DNA from: Oenanthe sinensis
Lineage: Eukaryota > Streptophyta > Magnoliopsida > Apiales > Apiaceae
Assembly: GCA_028671895.1 (NCBI GenBank)
Contig: CM053806.1
Span: 18,053,001 to 18,117,000, forward strand
Direction of reading: 5' to 3'
Length of the DNA: 64,000 nucleotides
Part shown: piece by piece, positions 48,391-59,304 of the stretch
Position numbering within the stretch: position 1 is the first letter of the stretch
Layout of the letters: each line of letters starts with the position of its first letter
Program-made: the position numbers and the translations under genes
The notes under the pieces: model-generated
Database searches by the model: none
The model's input: only the letters and a program-made list of their open reading frames with translations
Told to the model about the DNA's origin: nothing

Positions 48391-48962
48391 TAGGGTCGGA
48401 TCTATGTTTAAGTGTTTTTTAACATACGATTTTATAACCGTCGGAACATGAGCTGGACGGTCAAGATTAAAAAAAGAGAACGGACCTCGGTTAATAACTG
48501 AGGCTCGACGGGACTAAAACCCCACACACACTCAGATTGCAGCAACCCGTTAGAACACATCTGACAGCAATGCGATTTGAAGGCGATTCAAGGCTATTTC
48601 TTGTTGATTGAAGGAGATTCTTGCATTTTTATTTAATTTTCATCAAATATTTTAAATATAAAGGTGTTGGGTGTGTATACTTTGCTTCATTTACTTGTAC
48701 TTTACTTGTTTGTTATGATTATTAGGGTTGGAATTCGAAATTAGGGTTTACAATTAGGGATTTGTGCCCGTGATGTTTCAAAATGGAAGGCAGGGAGGGG
48801 GATAAGGGATAGGGCGAGCCTCGATAACCGAGAGGTCCGTACACGAGTCTCTCTTAATAACAAAGACTCGTGCCTTTTTTTTTTAATCTTGACCGTCTAG
48901 TTATAAAATCGTATGTTAAAAACGGTTTAAACAACATATGTTTGTTGTAGATCCCGCCCCTA
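48391..48962. mobile_element. 572-bp inverted-repeat element (MITE-like)
   Basis: The left end TAGGGTCGGATCTA and the reverse complement of the right end, TAGGGGCGGGATCTA, pair, and the pairing goes on through TTTTTAACATACGATTTTATAA and GACGGTCAAGATTAAAAAAA. The middle holds unrelated sequence with no transposase. It lies in a TATA context. Confidence 0.65.
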
Positions 48963-49049
48963 TATGTATTAACACAAGTTTTTAATTCTAAAAAAAATTG
49001 ATATAAAAAATTCCATATTAAATATCAAAAAAATATAATATAAAAATAT

Positions 49050-49099
49050 ATTTATTTAAATATTAGTCGATCCATGCACCACACGAGTTATAAGCTAAT
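49050..49099 (+). other. Helitron-like 3' end
   Basis: AAATATTAGTCGATCCATGC, then ACCACACGAGTTATAAGCTAAT. It matches the end of the 45333-45710 element and finishes in CTAAT, which fits the CTRRT rule, though the hairpin is partly decayed. The matching 5' end was not found. Confidence 0.4.
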
Positions 49100-49269
49100 A
49101 TATTCTAAAAACAAGTAAATGAAAAGGTAAGACGTGGAAAAACATATTTAGTAATTTCTTTCATCTCTGATTCAAATTTCTTATGGTGTCATAGACTTGT
49201 CTTTCATTATGTTTGGTACACCTCATAAATTTGCAGGATGTTTGCGAAAAGCATATAAGAAAGTACAAG

Positions 49270-50699
49270 CTACTCAATAGTAGACTTCTCAGAAGTCAGC
49301 CATTCTTGTGCAGCAACCAAGTCAGGTAACACAGTTGCACCAGATTTTCTCCATTCTTGAGCATCTGGTGTCTTAAATCTATCCAACAATAAAGCATGCA
49401 TTCCTACACTCTTTGCAGGCACATAGTCTTTACGCATGCTGTCTCCGATGTGCAGAACTTCTTCAGGTGCAATGTTTCCTGCCCTCTCCAGAGCAATCTT
49501 GTAAATTTTTGGATCAGGCTTTTCAACTCCTTCAAGACCAGAAAACACACCAAAATCCCATTCCGAACCCTGGATCGTACCAAGTCATTAACCAAACTAT
49601 CTAGATCAGATAAGGATAAAAAAATCCATGTCATTATTTTACCTTATTCAAACCCATAGCCGGAAGAATTACATCCTGATAGCGGTACTCTGCATTGCTG
49701 ACCAGTCCAACCAGTAAACCTTCTTTTCTGGCCCATCTGAGGAAAGGTTTGGAATCTGAAAACATAGTATAAGGTGCAGCAGAGCCAAAGGTGGAGTATA
49801 TGCGCCTGAACACTTTCTCAAATGTCTCCTCGTCATAATCATAACCTGCCTGGAAGTATTTAAAAAAAAAAATTACACTCCATTCCCCTAAAAGAACCCA
49901 ATCCCCAAATTTTCTTATATTTTGGTTTTTCATTCTATTTTTATCCCGAGGATGACAATGTTCAGATCAAATAGAGATCATTGTCTTACTCTATACTACC
50001 ATAAATTGAAAGTTAAAACTTTCCATGGGACAAAACCTAAATATAAATTACTCTTTTTCGAACAGAGGAAATTATGTAAAATATAAAAAAAGTTCCTAGC
50101 CTCAGTTTCCCAATACAAGCTCCTTAAAATTGCCAAGAGTGCACATGTATGGACTATGGACTTGATTGCTAACTGAAACTCAAAAGTAGAGGGTTACTAG
50201 TATAATCTGCTCTTTAAGCGAATCAATATACGTAACAACCACAAATACAGTATTTCCTTTTTTCCTGTAACTTTAGAGTTCTCTTGACTTATAATGCGAA
50301 AAAGTATCTGAATACTGATCCATATCTGTTTCATGATCACAAACAAAACAAAAGAGACTCATTTTATCATTATATATAAATTGCACCACAAGCTGGACAA
50401 CGGAAGAAGCTTTGATAAAATAAGCAATGATGACTAAATACCTTTGCAAAAGAATCTCTAACACAAGTCTTCCACCATACAATGTTGGGAATTTTCTCTG
50501 CAAATCCAAAACATGGATGTTCTTTTGCCATGCTTGTGTAAGCAATCTTAAAACCCTCATGTACGCGTTTGTAATCCGGACATGGCAGTCCTGCAGATTT
50601 GGCTGCCATGCAGTAGTAGTCACCAAGCTCCCCTTTGTAAGCTATCAGTGTGCCAGTAACGTCCAGTGTGATGCAACGTAACTTTGTCAATATAGACAT
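49270..50699 (-). CDS. HAD-like hydrolase (HDHD3-like)
   Basis: Three exons, 50442-50699, 49643-49849 and 49270-49569, join in frame to 254 codons plus TAG with GT-AG introns. HAD motifs: I at residues 12-17 (LDVTGT, nucleophile Asp13, but Thr15 where most phosphatases have the acid/base Asp), II at VSNAE (Ser137), III at EKPDP (Lys172) and IV at HIGDSMRKD (Asp198, Asp203). The stretch between motifs I and II is the helical cap. The closest family I recognise is the plant HDHD3-like proteins; the substrate is unknown. An earlier in-frame ATG at 50771 exists, but the ATG at 50699 (MSILTKLRC) fits the family and a plausible splice acceptor (TTTGATTTCAG) lies between the two, so I chose 50699. 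Confidence 0.92.
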
Positions 50700-51983
50700 G
50701 ATGAGTATGGTATTGTATCTTGGTTCTGAAACTGAAATCAAATCTGGAAACTTCAGTAAATTAAATGACATAATTTGGGAACAAAAGTATCAGATTCCCA
50801 TGTACTATCAACAATCTCAATATATTAATTTATCATGGAGTTTGTTGACAAAATGGTAATATGCTATGAATTATGATATAGCTATAATCATAATCTGACA
50901 AGGCATGAAGACAATTGAATTACCGAAAAGGAAATGAGTTTTATTTGATTCAAGTTATCTATGCACTTATATCGAACCCCTTCCAGGAGTCAGAACAGGT
51001 GTTCCTATGATATCATAAATCTCTAATATATAATTATTTTAGAAAATGACAGGTGCACATGTTGCCAAAACAGCTAGTATTGAAGATTGATAAACACAAA
51101 TGTCAATAAAAATAATTAGACCACAAGGGGGATGGGGGGAATAGCTTTTCCGAGGGGGGCACCAAATTATTTTTAAAGATTTTCATTTTTATGGGGGCAG
51201 TTCTATATTTTTGTATGAATTTTAATGGTGAAAAACTAACAAAAGTCTTTTTAGGAGGGACATGTGTCCGCCCTGACAACAAGAACCTATTTTAGAAGAC
51301 ATCAAAATGATAATAAATTTTTGAGCAAACATCCCTGGTACACAAATCATAAATCATAGATGAGTTTACAATCTACAATTATGTTTCCATAATATAAGCA
51401 AGTACATAAGCACTTCTGCGAGCCTCACAATATAACTTAAATTCTTCATATATTCTATCCATCTGATAGCAGATTATATATGCCAAATTGACAGCATCAC
51501 ATTCTTGCATTGTACATAGCATTCGAAAACTTGCATCAATTATACATATAAGATGATAACCAACAAAAAAATGCAGGAAATTACAGTAAAAAGTGCTCCT
51601 AATTTATAAGTTACAGCCACCCTGCATCAACAAGTATATACTAGATAGCATATAACATTATCTCAAAGAGCCAAAAAAAAAACCAAAAACTATCTAGATA
51701 ACATTCAAGATCACTAAATCACCACCTCAGTTCAAAAAATTTCTAATCTGAAGCCTCTTCCTAAAACATAAATCTACAAATTAATAGCAGCGATTAAAAA
51801 TGCCAAATTTCTGTGATGAAAAAAAATCCAATAATTTTTTAAAAAACTACCTCAAATGTGTAAAGACCAACAAAAAATTAAACATATAAGAACAACCCCA
51901 TGTAAGCAAAAATCAAAGTAAGGATGTGTACAGAGTATATATGGAAAAAAGGTGAAGAAACAGAGAATCTTGATATGGGTACC

Positions 51984-52045
51984 TCGTTGATGTCGCCAAG
52001 GTTGCAAGTAAGCTTCAGAAAGATGTTGGATTTTGGGCGCCCACT
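51984..52045 (-). other. Possible 5'UTR exon of the HAD gene
   Basis: The minus strand reads ...GACATCAACGAG then GTACCC, a reasonable splice donor, in a locally GC-richer patch. Together with the acceptor near 50735 it would make a 5'UTR intron of about 1.25 kb. Purely inferred; nothing else of note was seen in 50772-52260. Confidence 0.3.
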
Positions 52046-52274
52046 GAATTTAAATATCCATTTTTCTCAAAAGTACTTGTATACATGTGTGTATATGATA
52101 CATCTGTCTGTAAGTACTGTTGTCTATATAGATTACTGCGCACGTATTTACCATTTTGTTAGCCTGTGGGCAATTTCATTTGTACGGTAATTGTTTTGTG
52201 GTCCCTGTATTTCTCTGATTTATCTCATTCTCGTAAAATTATTTAAAATGAATTTACGTAAATATATATATATA

Positions 52275-52957
52275 TAGGGTCCTGCTTAAATAGAAAATAG
52301 TTTAAATGAGAAATAGAAAACCTTATCATTATACCTGCCGCACCCACACACAAATTATATACACCATCACACACACAATCCCATCTATTCTCCTCCGTTT
52401 TTAATTTGATTTTTCCCGTCAATTGGCAAAGTTTTTTTCAAATCTAACTTTACCACATTTTTTTTCATCTCCCAACGATCAGTTTTCATACCATATGTGC
52501 TATATTTCGGCAAATATAATTTATAATTAAAATAAATTCGTCACTTATCAGATTCAAACTTCAATCACTAAATTATATTACAGAAACCACTAATTTGTAT
52601 TATAGAAATCACTAATTTGTATTACAGAAATCACTAAATTATATATTCTGGGTTCACAAAAAATAATGGAAATCGTCGAAAAAATAAAAGTCACCGGAAT
52701 ATATCACATATGGTATGCAAACTGATTGTTGGGAGATGGAGAAAAATGTGGTGAAGTTAGATTTGAAAAAAACTTCATTAATTAACGGGAAAAATCAAAT
52801 TAAAAACGGAGGGATTATGTGGGATTGGGTGTATGAGAGTGTATTTGATTTGTGTGTGGATGCACCCCCTTGCCATTAGATTAGATTAAATATGTGGTGT
52901 AGATCTTATTTTCTATTTTCTATTCTAAGTTATTTTCTATTTGAGCAGGACCCCATA
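52275..52957 (+). mobile_element. MITE array, copy 1
   Basis: It is bounded by TAGGGTCCTGCT at the left and its inverse AGCAGGACCCCATA at the right, in a TA-repeat context. The interior has long inverted arms (CCTCCGTTTTTAATTTGATTTTTCCCG and the reverse) around a core of repeated AATCACTAATTTGTATTA. No ORF worth calling. Confidence 0.85.
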
Positions 52958-52973
52958 TATATATATATATATA

Positions 52974-53629
52974 TAGGGTCCTGCTCAAATAGAAAATAGC
53001 TTAAATGAGAAATAGAAAACCTTATCATTATACCTGCCGCACCCACACACAAATTGTATACACCCTCACACACACAATCCCATCTATTCTCCTCCGTTTT
53101 TAATTTGATTTTTCCCGTCAATTGACAAAGTTTTTTTCAAATCTAACTTCACCACATTTTTTTTTCATCTCCCAACGATCAGTTTTCATACCATATGTGT
53201 TATATTTCGGCAAATATAATTTATAATTAAAATAAATTCGTCACTTATCAGATTCGAACTTCAATCACTAAATTATATTACAGAAACCACTAATTTGTAT
53301 TACAGAAATCACTAAATCATATATCCTGGGTTCACAAAAAATAATGGAAATCGCCGGAAAAATAAAAGTCACCGGAATATATCACATATGGTATGCAAAC
53401 TGATTGTTGGGAGATGGAGAAAAATGTGGTGAAGTTAGATTTGAAAAAAAGTTCACTAATTAACGGGAAAAATTAAATTAAAAACGGAGGGATTATGTGG
53501 GATTGGGTGTATGAGGGTGCATTTGATTTGTGTGTGGATGTCTCTGTTTGCCATTAGATTAGATTGAATATGTGGTGTAGATCTTATTTTCTATTTTCTA
53601 TTCTAAGTTATTTTCTATTTGATTACTTG

Positions 53630-53634
<5 letters not shown>
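52974..53634 (+). mobile_element. MITE array, copy 2
   Basis: Very close to copy 1 and in the same orientation, separated from it by a short (TA)n. Its right end is TTTGATTACTTGCCTATA instead of GAGCAGGACCC, so the terminal repeat is imperfect. Confidence 0.85.
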
Positions 53635-53681
<47 letters not shown>

Positions 53682-53687
<6 letters not shown>

Positions 53688-54341
53688 CCTGCTCAAATAG
53701 AAAATAACTTAGAATAGAAAATAGAAAATAAGATCTACACCACATATTCAATCTAATCTAATGGCAAGGGGGAGCATCCACACACAAATCAAATACACCC
53801 TCATACACCCAATCCCACATAATCCCTCCGTTTTTAATTTGATTTTTCCCGTTAATTAGTGAAATTTTTTTCAAATCTAATTTCACCACATTTTTCTCCA
53901 TCTCCCAACAATCAGTTTGCATACCATATGTGATATATTCCGGTGACTTTTATTTTTTCGACGATTTCCATTATTTTTTGTAAACCCAGGATATATAATT
54001 TAGTGATTTCTGTAATACAAATTAGTGGTTTCTGTAATATATTTTAGTGATTGAAGTTTGAATATGATAAGTGACGAATTTATTTTAATTATAAATTATA
54101 TTTGCCGAAATATAGCACATATGGTATGAAAACTGATCGTTGGGAGATGGAAAAAAATGTGGTGAAGTTAGATTTGAAAAAAACTTTGCCAATTGACGGG
54201 AAAAATCAAATTAAAAACGGAGGAGAATAGATGGGATTGTGTGTGTGAGGGTGTATATAATTTGTGTGTGGGTGCGGCATGTATAATGATAAGGTTTTTT
54301 ATTTCTCATTTAAGCTATTTTCTATTTGAGCAGGACCCTAT
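53682..54341 (-). mobile_element. MITE array, copy 3 (reversed)
   Basis: Reverse complement of copies 1 and 2, with good ends on both sides (TAGGGTCCTGCTC and GAGCAGGACCCTA). A (TA)n run of about 50 nt separates it from copy 2. Confidence 0.85.
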
Positions 54342-54350
54342 ATATATATA

Positions 54351-54954
54351 TATGGTGCTACTCCAATAGAAACTAAATTTGACTAGAAACTAACTTTATT
54401 CCTCTGTTTTTAATTCCATTTTCCCGTCAATTGGTAAACTCTTTTTCAAATCTAACTTCACCACATTTTTCTCCATCTCCCAACGATCAATTTGCATACC
54501 ATATGTGGTATATTCCGGCGACTTCAAAACTAATCACAAATTTATATTATATATGTTAGCAGAAAAAATGCAATCACTAATTTATATTAGATAAATCACT
54601 AATTTGTACTATAAGAATCACTAATTTGTATTATAAGAATCACTAAAATCACTAGTTTTGTTAACTAAATATATATGAAGATCGCCGAAAAAATGGAAGT
54701 CGCCGGAATATAGCACATATGGTATGTAAACTGATCGTTGGGAGATAAGAAAAAATGTGGTGAAATTAAATTTAAAAAAAAGATTCACCCATTGGCGGGA
54801 AAATTCAAACTAAAAACGGAGGGAATTAGAAGATATTGTGTATTTTAATTGTGTGAGGTGCCCTGTAGGGGCCATTAGATTAGATTAAATATGTGGCTTA
54901 GATTAATTTTTAGTTTCTAGATTTGATTTGCTTTCTATTTGAGCATTTGCCTAT
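54351..54954 (+). mobile_element. MITE array, copy 4 (diverged)
   Basis: Same architecture, including CTCCATCTCCCAACGATC and the ATCACTAATTTGTA core, but clearly diverged and with altered ends (TGGTGCTACTCC at the left, GAGCATTTGCC at the right). Confidence 0.75.
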
Positions 54955-54963
54955 ATATATATA

Positions 54964-55638
54964 TAGGGTCCTGCTCAAATAGAAAATAACTTAGAATAGA
55001 AAATAAAAAATAAGATCTACACCACATATTCAATCTAATCTAATGGCAATGGGGTGCATCTACACACAAATCAAATACACTCTCATACACCCAATCCCAC
55101 ATAATCCCTCCGTTTTTAATTTGATTTTTCCCGTTAATTAGTGAAGTTTTTTTCAAATCTAACTTCACCACATTTTTCTCCATCTCCCAACAATCAGTTT
55201 GCATACCATATGTGATATATTCCGGTGAATTTTATTTTTTCGACGATTTCCATTATTTTTTGTGAACCCAGAATATATAATTTAGTGATTTATGTAATAC
55301 AAATTAGTGATTTCTATAATACAAATTAGTGGTTTCTGTAATATAATTTAGTGCTTGAAGTTTGAATCTGATAAGTGACGAATTTATTTTAATTATAAAT
55401 TATATTTGCCGAAATATAGCACATATGGTATGAAAACTAATCGTTCGGAGATGAAAAAAAATGTGGTAAAGTTAGATTTGAAAAAAACTTTGCCAATTGA
55501 CGGGAAAAATCAAATTAAAAACGGAGGAGAATAGATGGGATTGTGTGTGTGAGGGTGTATATAATTTGTGTGTGGGTGCGGCAGGTATAATGATAAGATT
55601 TTCTATTTCTCATTTAAACTATTTTCTATTTGAGCAGG

Positions 55639-55646
<8 letters not shown>
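54964..55646 (-). mobile_element. MITE array, copy 5 (reversed)
   Basis: Nearly the same as copy 3, in the same reversed orientation, with ends TAGGGTCCTGCTC and GAGCAGGACCCTA. A 60-nt (TA)n follows. Confidence 0.85.

Positions 55647-55708
<62 letters not shown>
55647..55708. repeat. (TA)n microsatellite
   Basis: About 30 TA units directly after MITE copy 5. Similar runs flank the other copies and the palindrome at 56071. Confidence 0.95.
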
Positions 55709-55710
<2 letters not shown>

Positions 55711-56027
55711 CTTATCTAAAAATTCATTTAGATTCCAATTCTAACATCAAATATATTTATTATGAATAAAAAAAGATTTCAACATGAGATTAACAAAAAA
55801 TCATAACATGATTACATGTAAATTTCATTTTTTCAAAATGTATATAATATTCTATGTTGGATTCCATTTAAATTTAATTTTTAAAATTTAGATAAGATTC
55901 CACGTTAGATTCAATATGTTGGATTTTATTATAATTTAATTTTATGATTCTAATCTCGACAATCCATTTCTTAAAAAAAATGAAGTATTTTGATATTGTT
56001 CTTTATTTCCAGGTTTCTTGTTCTCGT

Positions 56028-56070
<43 letters not shown>
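55709..56070. other. AT-rich spacer, no gene
   Basis: Only degenerate repeats of ATTC(C/T)A(T/C)(G/T)TTAGATT type were seen, ending in a (TA)n run from 56033. Confidence 0.5.
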
Positions 56071-56077
<7 letters not shown>

Positions 56078-56310
56078 GAATGCTCAAAAGAAAATCAATA
56101 TTTTAGAGAAAACTAAGGTATTTTTATCAATCGTTGATTTCTAATTGATCTGATGGTTCATATTAAATTAGACTATTAAATTAGAATATTAGTTTCCTAA
56201 TTTAATAGTCTAATTTAATATGAACCATCAAATCAATTAGAAATTAACGGTTGATAAAAGTACCTTAATTTTCTCCAAAATATTGGTTTTCTTTTGAGTA
56301 TTCCCCTATA
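56071..56310. mobile_element. 240-bp near-perfect palindromic MITE
   Basis: TATAGGGGAATGCTCAAAAG at the left is matched by CTTTTGAGTATTCCCCTATA at the right, and the two halves stay complementary almost to the centre near 56190 (AATTTAATAGTCTAATTTAA). It would fold into a hairpin of roughly 115 bp. Flanked by (TA)n; a TA target fits but cannot be delimited. Confidence 0.85.
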
Positions 56311-56918
56311 TATATATATATATATATATAATAGCTAAGTTTAGAGCATCTCCAATAGACTCTCTAAACAAACTCCTAAGTGAAAATACAAAGAGTATGA
56401 TAGAAAATAGAGCTTCAAGAGACTTTTAGTGACTCCTAAATTTCTTAGGAGTCTACTCCCTCTCCTCTATTTTAGGAGCCACTACATGACTCTTAACTTT
56501 TTTATATCATTAAAATATTTATTTTCTCCAATTTTTTAATAGGTTCCCACTACATGACATATCTTTGAATTTAAAATATGAATAAAATATAAATAGAGAA
56601 TGAATATAAATAGTATTGTTGGGGTTCATCTTCTTACAAATGTGTTAAGTTGCTAAGAGTTTAATATTTTATAATATATTTAGGAGTGTACTAGGAATCT
56701 CTTGGAGATACTCTTATATATTTTTATAGATTAGGATAAGGGTGGAGTCAAGCTCCACCAAGTCTCCAAAGGAGGGGAGTTCATATTACAAGCTCAAAGA
56801 GCTAGCAAATTAAGACATAGTGTAGCACCCGTTAACACCAAACAACATCCATTTACAAAAGACTTAAAACAATAGTTCAAATAAGGAATGACAAAACAGG
56901 GACTTAAGCATCTGTGGG

Positions 56919-57656
56919 TAGACATGGCCAAACCGGACCGGAACTGGCTAACCGGACCGGAACCAGAACGGGTCAAACCCTGAACCTGAACCGTTTGAAC
57001 CGAAACCGGCGGTTTATATCTTATTAAGGTTCCGGTTCCGGTTCAAGATTTTCACGAACTAGTGGTTCACGAACCAGAATCCGCGGTTCACGAACTGTGG
57101 CCATGTCTAACATCAACTGTTGAGGTGGAACAAACATTCAGCATATGAGGAAATATTTTGAATTCAATGAGATCAAAATTGGCTCCCGAATTTTTAGAAA
57201 CACAAGTTTGTGTGAATGATTGGAAAAGAGCAGAATTAAGAACACAATCCAACATCGCTTCATCATCCTCATTCGACGAATATTGTGGAGATCCTACAAC
57301 AATTCCCACCACCTCCGAATTGGGTGGATCGAGTTAGGATATGTTATAAATATTATTGTAATAAATTATATGGTTTGTTGTATTCTTGTAAGTTGTAAAA
57401 CATATAAAATTTATTGTAATATATTTACTTGTTTTTAATAAAAAATACGAATTAATTTAACGATATTTCTTATATAAATTATTTTTTTTATTTATAAGGT
57501 TCGAACCTGAACCAGAACCGGATCTTGAACCGGGTCAAACCCTGAACCTGAACCGTTTAAACCGGAACCGGCGGTTTATATCTTGTTAAGGTTCAGGTTC
57601 CGGTTCAAGATTTTCACGAACCGGAACCGGCGATTCACGAACCGTGGTCATGTCTA
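56919..57656 (+). mobile_element. hAT-family element with 8-bp duplication
   Basis: The ends TAGACATGGCCA and TGGTCATGTCTA are inverted, and TCTGTGGG occurs at 56911-56918 and 57657-57664 as a perfect 8-bp target duplication, the hAT signature. The inside has two direct copies of a subterminal region full of GAACCGGAACC (56935-57108 and 57500-57656) around a transposase remnant. At 738 nt it is an internally deleted, non-autonomous copy. Confidence 0.85.
57110..57337 (+). pseudogene. hAT transposase C-terminal (dimerisation) remnant
   Basis: The plus strand reads TSTVEVEQTFSI, then stop (TGA where Gly is usual), then GNILNSMRSKLAPEFLE and TQVCVNDWKRAELRTQ, ending at TAG 57335-57337. STVxVExxFSxGGxxL plus RSxLxPxxxExxxCxxDW is the hAT C-terminal dimerisation region. 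The catalytic part is absent. Confidence 0.75.
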
Positions 57657-57664
57657 TCTGTGGG

Positions 57665-58813
57665 CAACAATCTTCGCCATTTTGCTACATTCTAGGGACC
57701 AAACCTGCTATCTTTGCTCGAAGGCAATCCAATGACCACCTCAGGAATGGTCGATTCATCAATATCTTCGTCCTTTATAGCCACCTTTTGGGGAGCAACT
57801 TCCTCTTCCGCACATGTTTAGCAATGCTCGTGCCTTTGTTGATGTCCATATTTGGTTTATTCACTTCATGTCTGCCTTCAACAGAAGGGGCCTTCTTACC
57901 TACACATCCTCAGAAGCTTAATCAAAGTCAAGTTCACGATCACCTATTTACTGTTGCAGTTATCAGTAACTTTACTTCCTGTTGTGGGCCTTCTTTTGTA
58001 TACCATATTAACCTCCATTTATTTGTCTTTGTGAACAGGAGATTGGTGCAAATGAGGTTCATTGAAAGATTGATGCTCTTCCATTGGGGCAGGGCAAGGA
58101 GCAGGGTATCCTCTTAAGTAAGGTTTCCTGAATGAGAGGATGTCTAGGAAAGGGCAAGAGGCACTGGAGTGGTCCTTAGAAAAACATATAGGAAAAAACT
58201 ATCAGGGGTGAGGTAGTTGACAAGTACTCGACTTTGATAATGACTAGAATGACCAGGCAGGGGAACTAATACAACAATGGGCTCAGCACTAATGGCAATA
58301 ACTTCAACAAGAACAAAGGCTTTAGAGACTGGGTCCAAACTTTGTAAATTCATCATAGTTTACTTTGAAAATGTTTTTGGCTCTCCAACAACAATGCAGA
58401 TGGTACAAATGACATCCACAGACCAAAATGAGAAGGCAACATTGGTTAAGGAAACCCAAACCTCAAGTTTAGCAACTTGGGAGAGACTCTAGACATGTTC
58501 ATACCAGGGATTCAAGTACAACCTAGAATCTCCTACCTCTAGATAACTCTACCTAAGAACTTTTTGATAAGATTCATAAATGTCAAACATCAAAACATAA
58601 TTACCATTATAGTGTTTATTGACCTTGATGATACCTAAACCAGTATAGTTCTTGAGGAGAGTATCATGGATAACTTGAAAACTTAAAGTATAAGCAATTT
58701 CAAAGTAGCCTAAACAACAACCTCTCCAAACCTTCTGAGACAAATCAAATAAATCTTTTGAGGGATTTAAGTTTACCTGTCCACTTGATTTGTAAAAAAA
58801 TTTCTCCGGATGT
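57665..58813 (-). pseudogene. LINE-type ORF1 (DUF4283-like) debris
   Basis: On the minus strand, 58549-58833 gives HYNGNYVLMFDIYESYQKVL and, after frame breaks, an LEVWVSL(T)N and FWSVDV-like run and VSKAFVLVEVIA (58144-58356). This order resembles the DUF4283 gag-like domain of plant L1 LINE ORF1 (GNYLLxF, VWVRLxNxPxxFW). Many stops. The 57665-58120 part is less clear. No RT was found. Confidence 0.45.
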
Positions 58814-58821
58814 GGTCGAAT

Positions 58822-59296
58822 TAGGCCTGCCAATGGATCGGATATCTGATCCGATCCGATTTGTAGCTAAATAAAGCGGATATGAATTTAGTACGATCCG
58901 TTAACGACCCTATCCGATTATATATATATATATATATATATATTATATTTATAATTATATATAATATGTAAATATTTATATAATACTATATTATATATAT
59001 ATATATTATACATAAAATAATATGAAATATTTAATATTAAACATAATTTAAAATTAAAAAATTTATTAAATTAAAATATCTAATATTTTATTTTATTTTT
59101 AAAAAAAAACTTTATTATTTAAACGGATCAGATATCTGATCCGATAACCCATGATCGTAACGGACCAGATATGGATTGGCCTATCAAATATCTAACTCCC
59201 GATTCGATCCGATCCGATCCGAATCTGAAAAAAATAAATGAATTTGGATATGGATACAGATAAATCCGATCTGAACACGATCCGTTTTCCGGCCTA
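58822..59296. mobile_element. hAT-type MITE, 475 bp
   Basis: Ends TAGGCCTGCC and CCGGCCTA are inverted, and the flanks GGTCGAAT (58814-58821) and GGTCGAGT (59297-59304) match at 7 of 8 bases. Subterminal regions repeat GATCCGATCCGA and GATATCTGATCCG, and the centre is (TA)-rich. No ORF. Confidence 0.75.
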
Positions 59297-59304
59297 GGTC
59301 GAGT

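Noticed and set aside
52930..55709. Two identical predicted short proteins (52930-53121 minus and 55497-55709 plus)
   Set aside because: Both come from the inverted arms of the MITE array and read through (TA)n into an IYIYIY tail. Their identity reflects the repeat, not a conserved gene.
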